From contig NC_062215.1 in assembly GCF_902686445.1 (NCBI RefSeq), positions 28,170,750 to 28,234,749 of the forward strand: a DNA stretch of 64,000 nucleotides. The letters are read 5' to 3'. The notes under the pieces are model-generated. The model saw only the letters and a list, made by a program, of their open reading frames with translations. It did no database searches and was not told the DNA's origin. Position 1 is the first letter of the stretch. Every line of letters starts with the position of its first letter. The DNA comes from Sciurus carolinensis. Taxonomy: Eukaryota; Chordata; Mammalia; Rodentia; Sciuridae. The position numbers and the translations under genes were made by a program. Below are positions 10,973 through 21,785 of this stretch, one piece after another.

Positions 10973-12134
10973 GAGCCTCTGGGATCAGGGCAGGGCAGCC
11001 AGACACCTCTTCAGGCGGCTCTGCCCACTCCGGCTGCAGGCTCTCATCTCGGGGCGATCCAAGATGGCGGCTTAGAGGGAGACTGCACGCCCTGTCGCTC
11101 CAGAACCCAGGAGTTAAGAAGGGGAGGCATTGAGAGACTCGGACTGAAATAGAGCCACGGGTGAGTCTGCCCACTGGGTAAAGCTCGGCCCGGGGGGCAG
11201 GCCCAGATAGAGGTGGCTTATCGGAGCCGGGCAGGGCAGCTAGAGTCATCCACAGGCAGCCCTGCGCACTCCAGCGGTGGGCCCCGCCCACACAGCCAGC
11301 TTCTCCAGGTTCTCGGAACGGAACTGGCCCGCTAGTGAGAGCCTTTCTGACCAGAACAAGCTCCGAGTCCCGGAGCCAGTGCAACTCAGCGTACTCTGGC
11401 ACGCAAGCAGATTCAGGGTCCAGACAGGGCAGCCAGAGACTTCCCCAAGTAGTCTGGACCCCTGCGGTGGGAGGTGCCGTTCAAGGCTAGCCTCTCCGAG
11501 CTGACCGCCCAGTGAGAGACTTTCTACATAGAACCAGCCACAAGCCCCCGAACCAACGGAGAGCCTCGATCCGCAAACAACCTCTGGGATCAGGGCAGGG
11601 CAGCCAGACACCTCTTCAGGCGGCTCTGCCCACTCCGGCTGCAGGTTCTCTTCTCGGGACGATCCAAGATGGCGGCCTAGAGGGAGACTGCACCCCCTGT
11701 CACTCCAGAACCCAGGAGTTAAGAAGGGGAGGCATTGAGAGACTCGGACTGAAATAGAGCCATGGGTGAGTCTGCCCACTGGGTAAAGCTCGGCCCGGGG
11801 GGCAGGCCCAGATAGAGGTGGCTTATTGGAGCCGGGCAGGGCAGCTAGAGTCTTCCCAAGGTAGCCTTCCACACTCCGGCAGTGAGCTCCTCCCACACGG
11901 CCAGCTGCACGGTGCAGGCCCACAGTGAGAGCATTTCAGCACAGAGCCAGTTCCAAATCGTGGAACCAGTAGGGGGCTAGGGGCAGTTTTCTTCGGATAC
12001 GCTGCTTTATCAGATTCCTCCAAGACATCAGGCTACTGAAGGCTGGGAGGTGATACACTGGAAATCTACCGGGACACTATAAGCCAATAGCGGAAAACTG
12101 CAATATCTCAGGGTCCCACTGACAACTGACCAAT
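10973..12134 (+). promoter_or_regulatory. L1 5' UTR / internal promoter, tandemly duplicated with 605-bp period
   Basis: The block starting 'cctctgggatcagggcaggg' at 10976 recurs at 11581. The first about 275 bp of each copy are nearly identical (a few substitutions), after which the copies diverge. Smaller, looser repeats built around 'gggcagggcagc(c/t)aga' occur near 10986, 11229, 11419, 11591 and 11834, suggesting that the unit itself grew from a roughly 170-245 bp module. The region is GC- and CpG-rich in an AT-rich setting. Multi-unit 5' UTRs act as stacked promoters in mouse L1; that role here is inferred by analogy. Confidence 0.88.
11061..11070 (+). promoter_or_regulatory. YY1-like site in L1 promoter unit 1 (unit 2 copy at 11666-11675)
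   Basis: 'AAGATGGCGG' in the context 'gatccaagatggcggc' matches the YY1 core (AAGATGGCGGC). It occurs at the same place in both 5' UTR units, exactly 605 bp apart. In human L1 a similar site near the 5' end helps to position transcription start. Binding here is a prediction. Confidence 0.6.
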
Positions 12135-13180
12135 ATGAGAAAACAAGGGAAGAAAATGTCCCAAACAAACCTAGATACTACATCAATAAAACCCAATGAC
12201 AGCACAGCAGAAGAAATGTAAGAAAGGGAGTTCAGAATGTACGTAATTAAAATGATCAGGGAAGCAAATGAGGAGATGAAAGAGCAAATGCAGGCATTGA
12301 AGGAGGAGATGAAAGAGCAAATGCAGGCATTAAATGATTGCACCAATCAACAGTTAAAAGACCAAATACGGGAAGCAAGAGATCATTTCAATAAGAGTTA
12401 GAGATACTGAAAAAAAACCAAATTGAAATACTTGAAATGAAGGAAACAATAAACCAAGTTAAAAACTCCATAGAAAGCATAACCAATAGAATGGAGCACC
12501 TGGAAGACAGAACCTCAGACATTGAAGACAAATTATTTAATCTCAAAAGCAAAGTTGGCCAAACAGAAAAGATGGTAAGAAATCATGAACAGAATCTACA
12601 AGAATTATGGGATATCATGAAAAGGCCAAATTTAAGAATTATTGGGATTGAGGAAGGCTTAGAGAAACAAACCAAAGGAATGAACAATCTATTCAATGAA
12701 ATAATATCAGAAAATTTCCCAAATCTGAAGAATGAAATGGAAAACCAAATACAAGAGGCTTATAGAACTCCAAACATACAAAATTACAACAGACCCACAA
12801 CAAGGCACATTATTATGAAAATACCTAACATACAAAATAAAGACAGAATTTTAAAGGCCGCGAGAGAAAAGAATCAAATTACATTCAGAGGGAAACCAAT
12901 AAGAATATCAGCAGATTTTTCAATCCAGACCCTAAAAGCCAGAAGGGTCTGGAACAACATTTACCAAGCCCTGAAAGAAAACGGATGCCAACCAAGAATC
13001 TTATACCCAGCAAAACTTACCTTCAAATTTGACGATGAAATAAGATCCTTCCATGATAAACAAAAGCTAAAGGAATTTACCAAAAGAAAGCCAGCATTAC
13101 AGAACATTCTCAGCAAAATATTCCATGAGGAAGAGATGAAAAACAACGATGCAAATCAGCAACAGGAGGCGCTAGCCTAA
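12135..13180 (+). pseudogene. L1 ORF1 (RNA-binding chaperone ORF1p), two lesions
   Basis: The nominal length is about 348 codons, normal for mammalian ORF1p. The start is ATG 12135 ('MRKQGKKMSQ'). Lesion 1 is an in-frame TAA at 12219-12221. Lesion 2 is a one-base loss near 12392-12396, after which the reading continues in another frame. The last 247 codons (from 12437) are open. Domains run in order: coiled coil (12255-12600) with a 33-bp tandem duplication; RRM-like region (about 12610-12880, including 'HIIMKIPNIQNKDRILKAAR'); and C-terminal domain (about 12890-13150). ORF1p forms trimers, binds L1 RNA and acts as a nucleic acid chaperone in the cytoplasmic RNP. The downstream ATG at 12437 could give only an N-truncated protein lacking most of the coil. 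Confidence 0.88.
12270..12335 (+). repeat. 33-bp in-frame tandem duplication in the ORF1 coiled coil
   Basis: Units 12270-12302 and 12303-12335 differ at only two or three bases near their 3' ends. Each encodes 11 residues beginning 'EEMKEQMQAL'. Eleven residues is one hendecad, a spacing that coiled coils tolerate. It resembles the length-variable coil region known in rodent ORF1p. Confidence 0.85.
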
Positions 13181-13211
13181 AGGAATAGCCAAATAAAGGA
13201 GAAACCAAATC

Positions 13212-16200
13212 ATGTCAAAAACAAATATGAGTCAATTGACTGGGAATACAAATCATATCACAATAATAACCCTGAATGTTAATGGCCTGAACTCATCAAT
13301 CAAAAGACACAGACTGGCAGATTGGATTAAAAAGAAAAATCCAACAATATGCTGCCTGCAAGAGACTCACCTCATAGAAAGAGACACCCATAGACTAAAG
13401 GTGAAAGGATGGGGAAAAACATACCATGCACACGGACACAGCAAAAAAGCTGGAGTATCCATCCTCATCCAGATAATGTGGACTTCAAACCAAAACTAGT
13501 CAGAAGGGATAAAGAAGGACATTACATGCTGCTTAAGGGAAGAATAAATCAGCAAGACATAACAATCATAAATATCTATGCCCCGAACATTGGCTCATCC
13601 ACGTACGTCAAACAAATCCTTCTCAATTACAGAATTCAAATAGACCACAACACAATCATACTAGGCGATTTTAACACACCTCTCTCACCACTGGATAGAT
13701 CGTCCAAACAAAAATTGAATAAAGAAACTATAGATCTCAATAACACAATCAGCAATTTAGACTTAACGGACATATATAGAATATACCATCCAACAAAGAA
13801 TGAATACACTTTCTTCTCAACAGCACATGGATCCTTCTCTAAAATAGACCATATTTTATGCCACAAAGCTACTGTTAGCAAATACAAGAAGATAGAGATA
13901 CTACCTTGTACTCTATCAGATCATAATGGATTGAAATTAGAAATAAATGACAGAATAAAAAACAGAAACTTCTCCAATACTTGGAGACTAAATAATACAC
14001 TATTATACGATGAATGGATAACAGAAGACATCAGGAGGGAAATAAAAAAATTCTTAGAAGTAAACGAGAACAAAGACACATCATATCAAAATCTCTGGGA
14101 CACTATGAAAGCAGTACTTAGAGGAAGATTTATTTCATGGGGTGCATTCAAAAAAAGAAGTAGAAATCAACAAATAAACGACTTAACACTACAGCTCAAA
14201 GCGCTAGAAAAAGAAGAGCAGACCAATACCAAAATTAGTAGAAGACAGGAAATAGTTAAAATCAGAGCCGAAATCAACGAAATCGAAACAAAAGAAACAA
14301 TTGGAAAAATTAACAAAATAAGTAGTTGGTTCTTTGAAAAAATAAATAAAATTGATAAACCCTTAGCCACACTAACAAAGAGAAAGAGGGAGAAAACTCA
14401 AATTACTAAAATTCGGAATGAACAAGGAAACATCACAACAGACACGAGTGAAATACAAAACATAATTAGAAACTATTTCGAAAATCTATACTGCAACAAA
14501 ACAGAAAACCTCGAAGACATCAACAAATTTCTAGAGACATATGAATTACCTAAACTGAATGAGGAGGACATACACAACTTAAATAAACCAATTTCAAGCA
14601 ATGAAATAGAAGAGGTCATCAAAAGCCTACCAACAAAGAAAAGTCCAGGACCAGATGGGTTCTCAGCCGAGTTCTACAAAACCTTTAAAGAAGAGCTCAT
14701 TCCAATACTTCTCAAACTATTCCATGAAATAGAAGAGGAGGGAACCCTCCCAAACTCGTTCTATGAAGCCAATATCACCCTGATACCTAAACCAGACAGA
14801 GACACATCGAGGAAAGAAAATTTCAGACCAATATCCTTAATGAATATCGATGCAAAAATTCTCAACAAAATTTTAGCAAATCGCATACAAATATATATTA
14901 AAAAGATAGTGCACCACGATCAAGTGGGTTTTATCCCAGGGATGCAAGGTTGGTTCAACATTCGGAAATCAATAAATGTCATTCACCATATCAACAGACT
15001 TAAAGTTAAGAATCACATGATTATTTCAATAGATGCAGAAAAAGCATTTGATAAAATACAGCATCCCTTCATGCTCAAAACTCTAGAAAAAATTGGGGTA
15101 GTGGGAACATTCCTAAACATTATAAAGGCAATCTACGCTAAGCCCATGGCTAATATCATTCTAAATGGTGAAAAACTGAAAGCGTTCCCCCTAAAAACTG
15201 GAACAAGGCAGGGATGCCCTCTTTCACCGCTTCTATTCAACATCGTCCTTGAGACTCTAGCCAGAGCAATCAGACAAACCAAAGAAATTAAAGGGATACG
15301 AATAGGAAATGAAGAACTCAAACTATCCCTGTTCGCTGATGACATGATTATATATTTAGAGGAACCTGGAAATTCCACCAGAAAACTTTTAGAACTCATA
15401 AGTGAATTCAGTAAAGTAGCAGGTTACAAGATCAATGCTCATAAATCCAATGCATTTTTATACATAAGTGATGTATCTTCAGAAAGAGAAATTAGGAAAA
15501 CTACCCCATTCACAATAGCATCGAAAAAAATAAAATACTTGGGAATCAATCTCACAAAAGAGGTGAAAGACCTCTACAATGAGAACTACAGAACACTAAA
15601 GAAAGAAATTCAAGAAAACCTTAGAAGATGGAAAGATCTCCCATGTTCCTGGATAGGCAGAATTAATATCGTCAAAATGGCTATACTACCTAAAGTGCTA
15701 TACAGATTCAATGCAATTCCAATTAAAATCCCAATGATGTACCTTGCAGAAATAGAGCAAGCAATTATGAAATTCATCTGGAAGAATAAAAAACCTAGAA
15801 TAGCTAAAGCAATCCTCAGTAGCAAGAGCGAAGCAGGGGGTATTGCAATACCAGATCTTCAACTCTACTACAAAGCAATAGTAACAAAAATGGCATGGTA
15901 TTGGTACCAAAATAGACAGGTAGATCAATGGTACAGAATAGAGGACATGGACACAAACCCAAATAAATACAATTTTCTCATACTAGACAAAGGTTCCAAC
16001 AATATGCAATGGAGAAAAGATAGCCTCTTCAACAAATGGTGCTGGGAAAACTGGAAAACCATATGCAATAGAATGAAATTAAACCCCTATCTCTCACCCT
16101 ACACAAAACTCAACTCAAAATGGATCAAGGACCTTGGAATCAGACCAGAGACCCTGCATCTTATAGAAGAAAAAGTAGGTCCAAATCTTCAACTTGTTGG

Positions 16201-17059
16201 CTGAGGATCAGACTTCCTTAACAGGACTCCCATAGCACAAGAAATAAAAGCAAGAATCAACAACTGGGATAGATTCAAACTAAAAAGCTTTCTCTCAGCA
16301 AAGGAAACTATCAGAAATGTGAAGAGAGAGCCTACAGAGTGGGAGAATATCTTTGCCAACCATACCTCAGATAGAGCGCTAATTTCCAGAATCTATAAAG
16401 AACTCAAAAAACTCTACACGAAGAATACAAATAATCCAATCAACAAATGGGATAAGGAAATGAATAGACACTTCACAGAAGAAGATGTACAAGTAATCAC
16501 CAGATATATGAAAAAATGTTCAACATCCCTAGTAATAAGGGAAATGCAAATCAAAACTATCCTAAGATTTCATCTCACCCCAATTAGAATGGCGATTATC
16601 AAGAACACAAGCAACAATAGGTGTTGGCGAGGATGTGGTGAAAAAGGAACACTCATACATTGCTGGTGGGGTTGCAAATTAGTGCAGCCACTCTGGAAAG
16701 CAGTGTGGAGATTCCTCAGAAAGCTTGGAATGGAAACACCATTTGACCCAGCTATCCCACTCCTTGGTCTATACCCAAAGGACTTAAAATCAGCATACTA
16801 CAGAGATACAGCCACATCAATGTTCATTGCTGCTCAATTCACCATAGCCAGATTGTGGAACCAACCTAGATGCCCTTCAGTTGATGAATGGATAAAGAAA
16901 CTGTGGCATATTTATACAATGGAATATTACTCCGCAATGAAGAATGATAAAATTATGGCATTTGTAGGCAAATGGTCGAAATTGGAGAATATCATGCTAA
17001 GTGAGATAAGCCAATCTCAAAGAACTAAAGGACGAATGATCTCGCTGATAAGCAGATGA
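13212..17059 (+). pseudogene. L1 ORF2 (endonuclease + reverse transcriptase), two lesions
   Basis: The nominal length is about 1282 codons, the usual size. It starts at ATG 13212, 31 bp after ORF1. The APE-type endonuclease shows 'LNVNGLN' (about 13272), 'QETHL' (about 13360) and 'SDHNGL' (about 13916). The reverse transcriptase shows '[12 protein letters not shown]' (about 14640) and catalytic FADD (15332-15343). A C-terminal Cys/His knuckle is at about 16623-16680 ('[18 protein letters not shown]'). Lesion 1 is a one-base loss near 13469-13470 inside the endonuclease. Lesion 2 is an in-frame TGA at 16202-16204, before the Cys-rich domain. Apart from these the frame is open for 931 and about 285 codons. 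The enzyme nicks target DNA and copies L1 RNA; this copy would make no intact protein. Confidence 0.92.
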
Positions 17060-17250
17060 GGACATATAATGGGGGTGGGAGGGGTTAGCATTAGGTTTAG
17101 GGTTAGGTTTAGAGTTAGGCTAAGGAGAGCGGTAAGAATGAAGGAAAGAAGGACTGTATAAAGGGAAAAGGGTGGGAGGGGTGGGGGGGAAGGGGAAAAA
17201 AAAGAAACATCATTACCCTATGTAAACGTAAAAAAAAAAAAAAAAAAAAA
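17060..17250 (+). other. L1 3' UTR with telomere-like and G-rich tracts, then poly(A)
   Basis: After the ORF2 stop there is 'gggggtgggaggggttagca', then a telomere-like patch at 17083-17123 (several TTAGGG/TTAGGT variants), then a purine-rich tract with G runs (17150-17205). It ends '...catcattaccctatgtaaacgt' plus A's. G-rich polypurine tracts are a conserved L1 3' UTR feature. No AATAAA precedes the tail. Unlike the other L1 ends here (17457, 30321, 4819), about 140 bp after 'ccctatgta' are missing. Confidence 0.85.
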
Positions 17251-17456
17251 ATAGTAAAGGACTATGGAGAGGCTCTTATTTTTCAGCCCTGTTTCCCCTA
17301 AGCATTATGTAGTCAGTCCCTGGTTTCCAAATGCTTAAATATTTGGAAGTCAAAATCTAAAACCTACTATAAGACATTTGTATGTTTTGAATTACTGCAT
17401 TTCTTCTCCAAAGTAAGTGGTCACAGAACTGACCATCCTTTGAAGGGGGATGGAAG

Positions 17457-17812
17457 CATTTGCAGATAAATGGATGGAATTGGAGAATATCATGCTAAGT
17501 GAAATAAGCCAATCCCCAAAAACCAAAGGCCGAATGTTTTCCCTAATAAATGGATGATGATATATAATGGGGGTGGGGGAACTGAGAGAAGATTGGAGGA
17601 ACTTTAGATTACATAGAGGGAAATTAGAGGGAAGGGGGTATGAAAAATGGTGGACTGAGACAGACATCATTACCCTATGTACATGTATGATTACACAAAT
17701 GGTATGAATCTACATCAGGTACAACCATAGAAATGAAAAGATGCACCCCATTTGTGTATGGTATATCAAAATGCAGTCTGTGAAAATTAAACAAATAGTT
17801 TAAATAAAAAAT
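17457..17812 (+). mobile_element. 5'-truncated L1 (3' end only)
   Basis: It begins in the final ORF2 codons ('gcatttgcagataaatggat') and passes through 'ataatgggggtgggggaact', 'tgaaaaatggtggactgaga' and 'ccctatgtacatgtatgatt' to 'atgcagtctgtgaaaattaa' and an A-rich end. This is the second 3' UTR type in the window, longer at its end than that of the full-length L1 200 bp upstream. No clear TSD was found. Confidence 0.88.
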
Positions 17813-19174
17813 AATAACAAGCTAAAAATTAGGCAAGTAATCAGAGGCATGAAAACAAATTTTTAATGCATGTCAGGTGCTCAACACATTTCCTGGTTCA
17901 ACATGGAGTACAGATGATATTGAGTTTAGAGAGATGGCAAAGCCAGAGCATTTGTATGTTTCTCTTTTGCTTATCTTTACTTTCTAACTTTCCAATAATG
18001 GAGTAATAGAATGTTTACGAATTCCATATCTCATCTATGATCTCTTACATCATCTCAGATTCTCACAGCAGAATGGGGGCAAGTGCTCATATTCACATTT
18101 CATGAATTCTGGAAGATTCAGTAATTTCTGCCTGCTGCACAGCTATCAAATTAAGTAACCAGGGTAAGTCTCCTGACAGACGCCCATCAGCTGCTTTTCC
18201 CAGTGGAAGAGACTGTGGCTCTTCTGACAAATTCTGTCCAAGGAATGGTTTCCTAGTCACTTACAGTTTCTACCTTCAAAGAGCTCAGTTTCATGTTCTA
18301 TTCAAGGGTGTGTGTAAGTGTATGTGTGTGTGTGTGTGTGTGCACATGTGCACGTACATGCGTATAACATGCTTGCCCATACCAGCCTGCAGTTGTTATT
18401 TGCAAGATTTGTTTGGCAAACGAACAAAAAATACTGACAGCCAAGATCAAGTACTGAAGCTGGGAAATCTAGCATCACAAGAACCCCACTCACCACTCTT
18501 GATTTTACATCCTTTTCATTTCTACTTGTACCTCTAAAGCTGTTTTTAGCATCCTGTTGCTTCTTTATGTTGTTTCGCTGTAAATTTCAGAGAAGCCGTT
18601 GTGTTGCAAGTTCAGTGGCTGATATTTTCTCCCTTTGACAACTCACAACTTGTTTTCTGATATTGTCACATATGTTCTAGTTTATTCTGTCCCATTTTTT
18701 TTACTTTAAAATGAGCTATAGGCTTTTTTTTTTCCATCAGAATATTGATTTTGCTTTTAAAAAGGTCTCTCTATTCCATTATCCCTGCTGATCGATTCAG
18801 GCCATTTTGCATGAGAAATTTCTCACTCTTTTCTTTTTTTTTAACCACACAAAATGTCTGTTTTTATTTCACTTTGCTCCATTTGTCATTTACAGAGCAT
18901 TTAATTATATCCCTAGAGTTTGTTTTGAAAGGTGTTGGTTTGCGTTAAAAAAAAAAAAAAAATTCAGGCCACTTGAGAGTTTGGCTTCCTTTTGTTTAAA
19001 TGTGTATTTGGTCATTCATGGAACACATCTGTTGTTCTGGGCTTTATATACTGGGTTGGGATGAAAATACCAATTACTTTTACTTAAATTACAGATAGTG
19101 AATGTTACTTAAGTAATATATATTAAATTGTCTCCAAGTGCCAAACAGGATGCAAAGATCTTTAAGATTTTTTA
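17813..19174. other. No gene recognised; (TG)n and poly-T/A runs
   Basis: Contains a TG-rich microsatellite at 18308-18352 (also 'gcacatgtgcacgtacatgc', a palindrome-rich patch), a T tract at about 18726-18734 and an A17 run at about 18947-18963. Open frames are short and unrecognised. Confidence 0.5.
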
Positions 19175-19400
19175 GAAATAATAACAAATATTTATTGGGT
19201 GTCCTAGAGAATTTCTGTGCAATTTATATGAAGAGCATAATGAGCAGTCAGGAACAACCCATGATATCCCAGTACTTTAATTATCCCCACTTTCAGGTGA
19301 GCAGCAAAGGTAAAGAAGAAACTGATGGACTTGGCCACACCTGGTAAGTGGCAGAGCCAAGAAATGGTCTTTGCCTCTACATTTTTCTGTGGATGTTGTT
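19175..19400 (-). mobile_element. MIR SINE, antisense
   Basis: 'acaaatatttattgggtgtc', 'attatccccactttcaggtg' and 'cacacctggtaagtggcaga gccaagaaatgg' appear in the order expected of a reversed MIR ('tatccccattttacagatg ... ctagtaagtggcagagc'). Diverged. Confidence 0.55.
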
Positions 19401-20036
19401 CTCTGGGGCATTGTATGCATTTTGCCTTTCTATCGGGAAGGCAAATAATGGATTAGATCACAATCCACTAAGCAAAACCCTTAGTTTCCACCTACCTAGA
19501 AAATTTACCAGCAGTGTGTTGTACATCACGCAATTCTGCTTTTCTAAGGATTCCCTACTTGTCCACTTGTGACCAAAAAAAAAAAAAAAAGACTCAAGGG
19601 CATCCATTTATTGTCCCTTTGCACCTCTTCATAGCTGGTTTATATTCCTACAACCAATAGTTTTTGGACAGGCTACTGTGTACTTAAGGACACAAATTGA
19701 AATGAAAAACTAAATTAATTTTTTCCTAATTTTACCTTATCTGTTATTAATACTTAGTTTTACAAGTACCTCCCACCCTGTATCTCAGACAGTCCCAGCT
19801 GTAAGTTCCAGCTCTCAGGATGACAATCATAATTACAGCCTTTTCATCAGTCCTAACATTTTAATATTTTTATATTGCCTCCAAAATATTTCTCTGTGGA
19901 GTTTCTAAGATCTTGTTGGACTAATACCTAATGATAAGGAATCTTTTTTTATCACCATTTCACCCATACCTTCAGTGTCTTTCAAAGTAGGTACTCAGTC
20001 TATGTTTGTTGAAATAAATTAAAAGAACTTGACCTC
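19401..20036. other. No gene recognised
   Basis: Apart from an A16 run at 19575-19590 and 'ctcagtctatgtttgttgaa' (a common tail motif of ancient repeats, near 19996-20015), nothing can be supported. Confidence 0.4.
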
Positions 20037-20249
20037 TAACTGGGTGAGGTGGCACATGCTTGTAATCCCACCATCTCAGGAGGCTGGGGCAGAATGATCA
20101 CAAGTTTGAGGTCAGCCTCAGCAACTAAGCAGGGCACTAAGCAACTTAGTGAGACCCTGCCTCAAGATAAAAAAAACAAAAAAGTGTGGGGGATGTGGCT
20201 GAGTTAGTGGAATACCACTGGGTTCAACCACTAGTACAAAAGAAAAGGA
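20037..20249 (+). mobile_element. B1-dID dimeric SINE
   Basis: The left half is 'tgggtgaggtggcacatgct tgtaatccca...' and the right half 'gggggatgtggctgagttag ... gggttcaaccactagtac', joined by 'caagataaaaaaaacaaaaa'. It has the same dimer order as the copy at 6974 and is more diverged in the ID half. Confidence 0.85.
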
Positions 20250-20707
20250 TGACATTAGAAATTGACCTTCAATAATAATAGCTAACAAAATGGCTAGGTA
20301 TTTCTTAGCATATCCTGAGGTTTGAGGATCTTGGCAGATAGTTGAAAAATTTAGTTTTATTTACATTGATTAGTTCTTAACATGTCTTCATTTTTTTTCA
20401 TTTTTTATTCCTGATACATTTTATTAAATTTATATAAATATGTATATCTTCAATGCAAAATTTACTGAGTGTTTACGGGTGTAGATTCCATCCTACCACC
20501 ATCTCAATCATGATGTGCAATATTTCCCTGGTAATAAATGGTTCATGAGTGCTCCTTTACTCAGTATATTCCTCTAGCTTGATCAGAAGCATTCCCAATC
20601 TGATCTCTCTTATCTTGGGTTTGTTCTGCCAATTCTAAAATTTCTTATACATAGACATATGTAGTATTTTTTCTTCCATTTAAGATTGTTTTCACGTAAG
20701 TTAGTTG

Positions 20708-21080
20708 TGTAAGACTGTCAGCTTTTCATTCATATAACAAAATACCTGAGATAATCCAATTATGAAGATAAAAAAATCTAATTTTGGTTCAATTTGGAGA
20801 TTTGATTCAATGTTTGATAATCCCATTACTTTTGGGCTTATGATGAGACAACGCATCATGGCAGGAATGCCTAGTGAAGCAACACATCTGCCTAATGGTG
20901 AGGACGTTAAAAAGAGAAAAAGAGGAAGAATGAGGTCCCCTTCATGGGCACACCCCCATGACAAGAAGACCTCCAACTAGATCCCATCTCAATTTCACCA
21001 CTTCCCAATAGCACTAACCTGGAGACTAAGGCTCTAACACATAGGCCTGTGAGGGGCCATTCCAAAAAAAAACTATAGCA
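20708..21080 (-). mobile_element. MaLR-type LTR, antisense, nested in ancient L1
   Basis: On the plus strand it starts 'tgtaagactgtcagcttttc' and ends 'aaactatagca', the reverse of a TGCTATAGTTT...start. Internal blocks such as 'aaaatacctgagataatcca' and 'cactaacctggagactaagg' fit an MT/MST-like LTR. The small open frames in it are incidental. Confidence 0.62.
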
Positions 21081-21785
21081 AAAAAGAAGCTTTCTCATGA
21101 TAATGTGTGTATCAGTGGTTTGCTCCTTTCATTGAAGAACAATATTCTGTTAGACTATGTTGTTATATTATGTTGTACCATAAATGTGTTTATTCATTCT
21201 TTCTGCTTATGAACATTCCAGTTATTTCCAGATTTTACCATTGTTATAAATCCCTCGGGGACATGCATTTTCATCTGTCCTTGGCAGATATTTGGGAGTA
21301 GAATTACCGAACCATGGTATAGGCATGTATTTAGTTTAATGAAAAAAGAACTTGATAAAAATTTTCAAAGGACTTCAATATTTAATATTTTCCTCAAGGG
21401 TGAGAGTTCCGCATGCTTCATATTCTTGTCCACATTTGTTATTGTCAAGGTTCCTTTTAAACCATTTATGAGTCTGATGTCAAATCTCAAGGTTGTTTCA
21501 CTTTGCCACTCCACTGATGAGTGACAACAGTGGGTGTCCTTTTATATGATGTTGACTATTCCTGTATCATCTTTGTGATATATCTACTCAATTATTTTTT
21601 CTAGATATTTGTCTTTAATACTGATTTGTGAGCATTCTTTTTGATATTCTATATATGTATTCTTTGCCAGACATGAGTATTGTAAATATTTTATTCCAGA
21701 AAATATTTTATTCCTGCCTTTTTATTTTCTAAATTTTCCCTTAGAGAACAGGAATTTTTAAAATTTTGATAAGAAAGTTGTCTTT

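Larger units (their letters stand above)
10973..17250 (+). mobile_element. Full-length L1 retrotransposon with tandem 5' UTR
   Basis: The element is about 6.28 kb between perfect 15-bp TSDs: a two-copy 5' UTR (10973-12134), ORF1 (12135-13180), a 31-bp spacer, ORF2 (13212-17059), a G-rich 3' UTR and a pure A tail (about 17230-17250). It is by far the best-preserved L1 here. Only four coding lesions are visible: a stop and a 1-bp loss in ORF1, and a 1-bp loss and a stop in ORF2. It therefore cannot move autonomously but is young by the standards of the window. Its intact promoter region could still be transcribed. Confidence 0.95.

Noticed and set aside
10956..12023. Several long open frames (up to 225 codons) on both strands in the L1 5' UTR
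   Set aside because: They lie in a GC-rich, duplicated promoter region, repeat with the 605-bp unit, overlap one another on opposite strands and have no domain. Chance openness of GC-rich DNA explains them.
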